A stretch of 64,000 nt of DNA from Reticulitermes speratus (lineage: Eukaryota > Arthropoda > Insecta > Blattodea > Rhinotermitidae), in NCBI GenBank assembly GCA_021186555.1, contig JAJKFL010000005.1:8087178-8151177 (forward strand), read 5' to 3'. The notes beneath the pieces were generated by a model, which ran no database searches, was not told where the DNA came from, and was given only the letters and a program-made list of their open reading frames with translations. A program made the position numbers and the translations under genes. Positions 56,753-64,000 of this stretch are shown piece by piece. The number at the start of each line of letters is the position of its first letter. The stretch's first letter is position 1.

Positions 56753-58559
56753 GATTCTTTTATCATGTCCCTGAGACTGCAACTGTCACGGGAGGTCCCT
56801 GCTGATGCAAGCTTTCTATCGGATAAAACTACCGTGCTCAGGAACACGATAAAAGGGACAGCCGTGCTTGATGAGTTAATCGAGACTTTCCTGCTGTTTG
56901 TGAAATCCTAAATTTCAATGTTTCACGAAGAAAGCTCGCCTTTGGATCATGTCGTTGTACAATTTTCATCTGATTTACATTTGCATGACCAATTGTGCCT
57001 AAAATTTATTTTAATATTATTCCTCATTATAAAACTCTTCCAAATAATCTCATTTCATAACGTTCCACAATTAAAGTTAAGTAGCAACTGTTTTTTCCTC
57101 CTTGTGGTCTGCACATCTACCGTGTTTACGCACGTAGGTCCTCATCATGAAATTTGACCCCGTCCCCCCTTACTCTGTATCACGTTCTATTATTATCCTC
57201 AACATACAGCGTGTCCGTCTGCTTGTTTACTTTTCGTACCCTTGAACGATATTGTTACGTAGTGACACGGGACACAACTTCGATCAAAGTGCATTAAGGA
57301 ATCAGTTGCTCTTGGAATAACAAATACTATTAGCTCATTAATATGTCGACGGAATTAAAAAATGAAAATTCTGTGTTCGTTTACAGACAAACGAAAGCGT
57401 AGTCTAAATTTTATATCTAGTGAAAAGTCATTAGTGCAAATTTATTCCGATTTCTTTTTTGTTGGTTATTTCATGTGAACGACCGGGCCGGGAAGTTTTT
57501 CTACCGGCTTCTTGCCGACAGCACTACTCTCGGCTTTGTAAGGGACCTTTTAATTTTAAAAGGAGTCGGGCGCAAATGGCCTTTGACGCTGATGGGTCTT
57601 AATACGTGCTCGCTGAAACAATTGCTGAGTGGGAAATAGTTAAGAAAATTTAGTTTGTGTGTACCTCATTTACCGCAAAGTTGCGGAAGGCGACTATGAG
57701 CTTTAAATCTGTCCGTCCACCTGCATGAAACAACTCCGCTCCCAATGGACGGATTTTCGTGAAATTTCATATTGGGGAATTTATTCAAATAAGTCGCGAA
57801 AATTCAAGTCTAGTTATAACTGGGCAAAAATGTCAAGTACTTTACGTGAATACCTAAGTACGCTTATGAGAGTATCACTCTCTGAATTATTCGTGGAATT
57901 AGAAACGTTTCGGATGAAAGTTGTAGAGAAAATCAAAACGTACATTTCATGTCATGTAGGCCTACATTTTTTTTAAAATAGTTCCTTTTACGAGATAATT
58001 TCGAAAAATACGCAGAGCCAGACATGCCATAGGTGATGTCACATAATATGGTGAAAATACACGCGATTTTCGTGCCGGGTAATTAAGACAAAAATACAGA
58101 CAATAAGTAATAATACTTACTGCTGTCGACTGAGGTAACGTTTGAGGTTGAGATGCAATTTGCATGACTGATACTTACGGCGAAAATACGTAGTCAGTGT
58201 TTAAGACTTACTATTTTTTATTTGATTATTACTTCGTAATATTATGGCACCACGTACGGTAGATTGTAATTTGTTTTGATGTCACGTAATAATTGATGAC
58301 GTAAAGTTCTTATTGTGACGTCACATTCCTATAAATCAAAATATTTAACATTTATTTATTACATCTAGGAAAATGACACTTCGTGTCTACAAAGATTATG
58401 AACAAGCTCATACATTGTGTACAAAATATGTTTTATAAATCTGAAGTTACATTATATTTCGACGGACTGAAATTTTGAGATTATTTGTGACCGATAAATT
58501 TAACAAAAACAAAATCAACGTAGGCATATATACAGGGAGTTCTTCAAATAAATATAATA
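56753..58559. other. No gene recognised
   Basis: 1.8 kb without classified repeats. Short ORFs only. Confidence 0.35.
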
Positions 58560-58838
58560 AAGGTAAAGTTCACCCTAGAACAGGACATGAAGGTCCAGAG
58601 GGGGAATAGAGGTATGGCTGTACTCTTTCTTTAACCTCGGCGCTAGAGGGGGGTGGCTGGTCATTGCCACGCCCCGGCTGCTTTACCCCCGAGAATGACC
58701 CGGTACCCATTGTACAGGAGGCTGGTTAGGCCCCAGGGCTGGTCTGGACTGGTGTAGAAAATCTCGACCCCACCGGGATATCGAATCCCCGGACCGTCCA
58801 GCTCGTAGCGAATCGCTATACCGAGTACGCTTATAGCA
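58560..58838 (-). mobile_element. SINE1, nearly complete
   Basis: Minus orientation: GGTAAAGTTCACCCTAGAAC, TTAACCTCGGCGCTAGAGG, GGGATATCGAATCCCCGG (B box), CGAATCGCTATACCGAGTACG (A box, eroded). Confidence 0.85.
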
Positions 58839-59188
58839 GACCCTAATAATAGTAAAAACATTCTATTATATGTACATTATATATATATATATTTGTGAAG
58901 AAGAACAAATATTGTAACCCCCCCCCCCCCCCCGTGAACTAAATGGTATGATCGTGAGAGAAGAGTCCCGGACGCAAAGATCCGAACGCGCCTCAGTGTT
59001 ACGTTGTACGAGTATTCCTGTATTTTTGTTATTCTCACCGAACACCCCCATTGCTTGTGTAAGGATTACACCTTACACAAGCAAATAGTGAACACGTAAC
59101 AGCAGATACAGTGACCATATACCCAACATAGTTGAAGACATTTTATCTATGTTATCTATCTAATGAGTACCATATAGCTGGTGTAATG
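58839..59188. other. TA and C homopolymer tracts, small palindrome
   Basis: (AT)n near 58876, a C run at 58917-58933, and the palindrome GCTTGTGTAAGG/CCTTACACAAGC at about 59053-59082. Confidence 0.6.
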
Positions 59189-59241
59189 ATAAAGAGTCCT
59201 GATGATGAACTGATACAGTTCGAAACATGTCGACTATTTAT
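59189..59241 (+). ncRNA. Candidate hammerhead ribozyme
   Basis: Core CTGATGA (59199-59205), an extra T (59206), stem II GAACTG/CAGTTC with loop ATA (59207-59221), then GAAA (59222-59225). A short self-complementary stem III ACATGT follows, then C at 59231, giving a GTC cleavage triplet. Stem I pairs 59189-59198 with 59232-59241: nine base pairs with one A-G mismatch. All invariant hammerhead core positions are met. The extra base after A9 is known from some natural hammerheads. The two- to three-pair stem III would favour action as a dimer. Activity is untested. Confidence 0.6.
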
Positions 59242-59489
59242 TGACATAAGCATATATTAAATAGGAGATAATAAATTGTACATTTGTCGGAGTGAGACTG
59301 TATATTCCTGTCTTGTTAAGTTGTATTTTCATATCTTTGCTGAGAGCGAAGCTGGACCAACTCGAAATCCACCAAGGATGAGTCACTTTTGTGGTTATGC
59401 GCATTTAGTATGATACATACGATGCATACTATTGCTACAGTAAATGCCATGTAAATTAGGACAAGAATTCATAAATACGTGAAAAATTT

Positions 59490-60215
59490 TGGTCTGACAG
59501 TTTCCATTCTAGACAGTAAGAGAAGAACCAGAAGACGTGTGCGTGCTGCGTCCACAAAAGACAACTGTATTTCACGAACTCTATGACAGATATTGTGAAG
59601 CAAGACTGAATTTTGTGAACTGGTACCTTGTGGGGGTGTATGATAGAGAAGTAGAGCCTAAATTTCTTCTGTTTAGCTTAGGAACTTGGTTTCAGTGAAA
59701 GGGATACGTAAAACCTCAGAATAACATATTTACCCTGTTAATACACGAAGTGCCATTACGTGATGTTCAAGGTTGATGTTTGGTGTGCTATGAGTACAGA
59801 TAAGATTGTTGGGTCAATTTTTCTGAGAACATAAATTTTCGCCGATATGTGACACTTATTCTAACACTTTTTGAACACCAGTGCGAGTACGAGAAATCAT
59901 AAGCCTTTGTTCAGCAAGACAGTGCAACAGCCCTAACCACAAGCAATTCTATACATTGTTTATAGAGTGTTTTGATGACAGGGGATTGCTATCACTTCGT
60001 ACACCATATATGAACCAGTGTGGGGCATCTTAAAGGATAAAATGTACACTAATATTCATCGCACTGAAGGCACTGTGAAAGAAAATATTTGGGACAAATT
60101 TTCTTCAATTTCATTAGCAGAACTTCGACGTACAGTGAACAATGTGTTTGTTAGACCTGATGCTTGTCTGCCGGTGAAGGAAGTAAATCCAATACAATCA
60201 CTGAAAACCTAACGT
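59490..60215 (+). pseudogene. Tc1/mariner-superfamily transposase, heavily decayed
   Basis: Across all three frames: LNFVNWYLVG, REVEPKFLLFS, IHEVPLRDVQ, WCAMSTDKIVGSIFF, FVQQDSATALTTSNSI, VWGILKDKMYTNIHRTEGTV and LAELRRTVNNVFVR. The order matches insect DDE/D transposases of this superfamily. The DEAW and QQDSA blocks carry expected acidic residues only partly. At least five frameshifts or stops. Confidence 0.75.
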
Positions 60216-60397
60216 AACCGCACAGTACACTGAAATGAAAAGTGTGGGCCCCAACTCACGGCAGATTCGAATAGCGACGGTCGCTGCTTTGCTTGCCATG
60301 ACGCGAAGCGGTCGTGCACAGCGGCAGTAACGAGAAATGGAAAGCAATCAGAATGGCAAAGCCTCGTACTTCGTAGCTATCGCCAGGTACCACTATA

Positions 60398-60650
60398 GTG
60401 ACCTATTGGCGAAGGGTGAATTTGGCGAGGCATATATTACGCTTTGGGAGAGAGAGTTATAAATGGAAAACTAACGTGAAGATACATCTTAAAGAAACAC
60501 TGCTTGGGCTGGATTTATTTGGCTCCGGAAAGGATATAAATAAAGGAGCTTTTGAACACGGTACTAGAAATTGGGGGTCTGTAAAAAAGCAGGAATTTCT
60601 TGTCCAAATGAGCGACTGTCAGCTTTTCAATAGGACTCGGCGTCCTGGAT
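60398..60650 (+). mobile_element. RTE-like family A 3' fragment, diverged
   Basis: NLARHILRFGRESYKWK, KIHLKETLLGLDLFGSGKD and KKQEFLVQMSDCQLF correspond to the [17 protein letters not shown] and GEFLDQL..CQLL parts of family A 3' ends. Confidence 0.5.
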
Positions 60651-60879
60651 ATGGATATCTCAAAATCACGCAACTAAATTATATAACTGTGTTGCTGATG
60701 CACTTAGTCGTTCTGGAAGGATGTAGCTGCTACGGCAGGATCTGTGGTACGTTTGTGCCCTGCCTCGGAGGGGTTTGTGTGCTCACGAGAAATTCCGCAC
60801 TTACGTATTTTACCCCCTGACAAAGACCATTAAGCCAAGCGCGAAAATTCGTACGTACGGTGCTAAAGATGTCGATTTG

Positions 60880-61435
60880 CTGAACTCTTATGATTGATAG
60901 CTTACGCTCGACCATCTTATTGAAATTCGGAAGCACAGTGCCCTTGAAGAAGTTCAGGAAAGTGAGCCTAAGGAGAGAACCATGACAGTTTTGAATTTGA
61001 CTGAGGGGCTTGGGCTTATTGAAGCTGGCATCAAGATGTCTGATGACGTTCATTCGAATAAGCGGCGAGCATCAACAAGTAGAGGAGAGCCAGAAGGAGA
61101 AGAATATCTCTTTGTCTCTCCTGAACTTAGTGCTTGATTTCTTCAAATCTTCTTCAGGAATTCGTGCATCACCACCTCTATTGTTGGACATTGGAGATGA
61201 TGAACCAGATGACCCGCTTTCTGTTCAAGGACCAGTGTTTCCTTCTTAAATTGGCATTTATTTGTCATTTAATATTTTTTTGTCAATTTTTCGTAAGTAT
61301 GAATACATATTCTTTCTTGGTCAAAATAAATTGTTTGGAACGACCCTAACCATTTTAACATTGCGTTTATGGGAATATCTACCTCAACTTACGTCGTCTC
61401 GACTAACGTCGCCGGTCTGGGAACCACCTACGATG
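60880..61435 (+). pseudogene. Possible third Tigger-like element, C-terminal region and terminus
   Basis: RKHSALEEVQESEPKER, TVLNLTEGLGLIEAGIKMSD and SNKRRASTSRGE resemble the acidic C-terminal region of Tigger or CENP-B-type transposases. The end at about 61385-61430 (CTCAACTTACGTCGTCTCG, ACTAACGTCGCCGG) looks like a Tigger terminal repeat. Assignment is tentative. Confidence 0.4.
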
Positions 61436-62704
61436 CAACTTCAGGGGATGACTACTCTTAAATTTTTCGTATTCGGTTGTTGATCGCAAAGCACTTTGCG
61501 GCGTCCTTATCGGTGAACCGAGTTGCCCATTGCCGAGGTTGAGTGTTCATACGTTGCTGTATTACACTAATTGAGGGTTCGGATTTCAGTAATAGTGACA
61601 CGCTGTAAGAATATGGCTTATAATTCATTGGATATTTTTTATGAGCAGAGAACGCTGAAACTGTATTTTGGAAAGCGTGTTGTGAGAACGAATGATGCAA
61701 AGATATTCGTAACTTAATTACTTCAAGTTGCACATTTTTTCAGTACATCAATATGGTGCCTACAGATCATGCTTAGGCCTTTTATTGGAACTAACACCTC
61801 GTAAAATAGAGAGCTTATTGGATGACCGCTTGCATTTCCCACTTAAATCAGATATTTTGTTAAACGTAGGCACTTTATCTTAAGGAATTATAATTAAAGT
61901 TCTGATTAAAATATTGTACAGTTTTGCGGATGTTTCTTTGTTTGTCATAAGGTCCATCACTCTTGACATATATCGCGATATATATGAACTTTTATCCGCA
62001 AGATTTGTCTCACTGTCCGATGTTCTTTCTTTTGGGAGGTCTGTGTATTCCTGACAGATCAACCACCCGAAATATCTTCATTTAGTTCCACACAAAACAT
62101 TAATAATGCTACACTTGCAAGAGCACAGTACTTATGAGTTTACTTGACAGTATATTTTTAACTGATAACTTATCTTGTAATAATCAAATACAGTAGTTAG
62201 GGAATCAGCTACGTAGGTCCGTAAATTATTTGAACTTAATACGTTTGATGACAAGGAGAAAGGCATAAAGAAATAAAAATTTCTCTACATCACGGAAAGT
62301 ACGAAAACTTGAACAAGACAGCCCTGAGAAGTTTGGGATTAGGGAGGTTTTTCTGAATGCGTAATTAGGTAAATATATCAATAAATAAGAAAACACAGAT
62401 TAGATACATGGATTTACAGTGACGATGTATCAACTGATAATGTCGAATAATGTGTCGGTGTATTTCACCGAATGTGAAGAAAGTGGGGAGAATATAGTCG
62501 TGACCTATTTCGGGAATCTTGACAGCTTTTACTTGCTTTCGTAAAAAAGAAAGCTACTTGTAAATTCATGTTAGATTGGAATTCGAGCCAGTAACCTCTG
62601 AATGCAAGTCTGGCGTTTAAAACAAAATTAATTTTCCTCGTTTCATATAGACTTTATTATGAATATTAGAAGAGCCGCTTTGATTCAGCACGTTAGTGAG
62701 GGTT
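61436..62704. other. No gene recognised
   Basis: Unclassified AT-rich sequence. Confidence 0.35.
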
Positions 62705-62865
62705 GGCAGTTATGATACTGTGAAGTGTGGTACAAGCTTACCAACTCTTCGGAGGATACATAATGCCTCCATATTCGGCTACTAATGTATGATGAAGATA
62801 GCGGTCTTTCCCCAAATGTTGGTAACCACTTACCAAACTACGCAGTGTCATAATTCAGACGACTG
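62705..62865. repeat. Foldback element
   Basis: Arms AGTTATGATACTGTGAAGTG and CGCAGTGTCATAATTC, with TTACCAACTCTT and TGTTGGTAACC inside. Around 62793 it has GATGAAGATAGCGG followed by CCCCAAATGTTGG, a worn core. Confidence 0.65.
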
Positions 62866-64000
62866 AAATTTACATGCTCACCACCTAAAAAATGTGAAAT
62901 ATCATTTATGAAATACAGTGACTGGCATTAAGGCAACAGTGAAAATACAGTTTTGGTGTTGAGGAAAAGGAAGTTTTTAAGCACTCGGGGAAATCTGAAG
63001 AGAAAAGGCCGGCTTTCATATGAGACAAAATGTTTGAAAGAAGCAAACCGTTTGGCTTCGTAGATTTACAGTAATTTAACAAAAGTCGGTTTGTTTTAGA
63101 GATTTACTGTTTCTCAATAACAGTCGTGCCATCTGTCACGTACAGGAAAGTATTTGCGTGTTTCTATCCATGAAATTCAACACCTGTTTCATTATGTTTC
63201 TGAGAGGCTGTTAAGTCCCGGGAATGGCAACTGAACTGCAAGTAGTTCATTGACAGACAGTCCGGCCTACGTTAAGTAACGATGCAGATAAAAATACTAG
63301 ATCAGGCAAACAAGCCTACTTGACATGAGACGAAACAAGCACAGTCTGTACCAGTGGTATTCGAACCTTGATACGTCGAACTCGGTGTTCCGCTGGCGAC
63401 TTTCAGAGTTTCTGGAAGAAAATTTACTTTGTAATGAAATTCGTAAATGTAATTTTGAAAATCTGTTCTTGTATTTTTTACAATTTCCTTCCAATCTTGG
63501 TCCATAATCAGAGTTCTGTTTATTTTAGGTGTAAATCACCGATAATAAAATTTTGATTTCTTAATTTTTTTTTTAAAATTAAAATGTTTATTGTATATTT
63601 TAAAAAGATTTATTTCATTTTGCACCCAAAAAAGACACCGTTACTCTACTAGGGTTTCGCGAAAATTCATGTTCAGTCACAGAGGTCCACGGATATTAAG
63701 CAGTTGAAGACAATTGGTCTGTAGTATAGGCGAGCCCTGAACACACAAACGACATTCAGGGAATACAAATTCTTCTACAATGTCACCCACATATCTGTTC
63801 TTCATTGCATGAACTGCAACTATTTAGAGTTCATCAAAAATGTTTGCGCAAAAAGAACTATAAACCTTTATTAGACTCTCAAATGAATTCATCATCTAAG
63901 AAAATGCAGCACTCCAGAGCCCATGCAGTCTCCCACTTTCGCTACGACACACTGCGGAACTGTGACCAAACGCACTCTTACGCACTGCACATCCAGCATT
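62866..64000. other. No gene; possible old hAT end at 63352
   Basis: CAGTGGTATTCGAACCTTGA at about 63352 resembles a hAT TIR, and GGGTTTCGCG occurs near 63652. No matching opposite end with a duplication is visible. Confidence 0.35.

Noticed and set aside
60398-60820. 140-codon plus-strand ORF as a possible host gene
   Set aside because: Its first half aligns by eye with the family A retroelement 3' end and the remainder has no domain.

Overview
The window is eukaryotic, AT-rich and almost entirely non-coding. It most resembles a large, repeat-laden hemimetabolous insect genome. Cockroach or termite (Blattodea) is my best guess, from the style of the tRNA-derived SINEs and of the RTE-like retrotransposon 3' ends; this is inference, not proof. 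No bacterial-type operons, rRNA, true tRNA genes or CRISPR arrays were seen.

One host gene is supported. It is the 5' part of a TASK-type two-pore-domain potassium channel (KCNK3/9-like, closest to fly Task6) on the minus strand. Exon 1 (31280-31154) carries the start codon and the first membrane helix. Exon 2 (20577-20422) carries the extracellular cap and first pore helix, and stops inside the first glycine codon of the GYG selectivity filter. Intron 1 is 10,576 bp. The rest of the channel lies beyond the left edge, so intron 2 is longer than 20.4 kb. A six-codon upstream ORF overlaps the channel start codon in an ATGA arrangement.

The rest is a layered record of transposition. 1-8.5 kb: retrotransposon remnants, a SINE with a perfect target duplication, foldbacks and hAT-like MITEs. 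8.5-13.05 kb: a full-length but frameshifted Jockey-like LINE inserted into one arm of a foldback element. 14.7-18.6 kb: a dense cluster of tRNA-derived SINEs. 20.8-31.1 kb (intron 1): RTE-like pieces, a hAT MITE, 33-bp, 38-bp and 84-bp tandem arrays, and two Penelope-like fragments. 31.8-47.3 kb: a 55-bp array, a Tigger (pogo) transposon broken by two SINEs, several RTE-like fragments, nested SINEs and a second copy of the same hAT MITE. 49-54.5 kb: a mariner remnant split by a hAT MITE, a mini-retroelement made of a 5' and a 3' end only, and a second Tigger whose terminal repeat has become a 138-bp minisatellite. 55-61.5 kb: composite SINEs, a hammerhead-like motif, and degenerate Tc1/mariner and Tigger transposases. 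61.5-64 kb: little recognised.

The most interesting unlisted signal is a recurrent RNA-like motif: CTGANGA, an extra T, a GC-rich stem, then GAAAC. It matches the catalytic core of hammerhead ribozymes. It occurs in foldbacks throughout the window and beside both Penelope-like fragments, in the same orientation as each. The copy at 59189-59241 (+) has every core element plus a nine-base-pair stem I and a GTC cleavage triplet.
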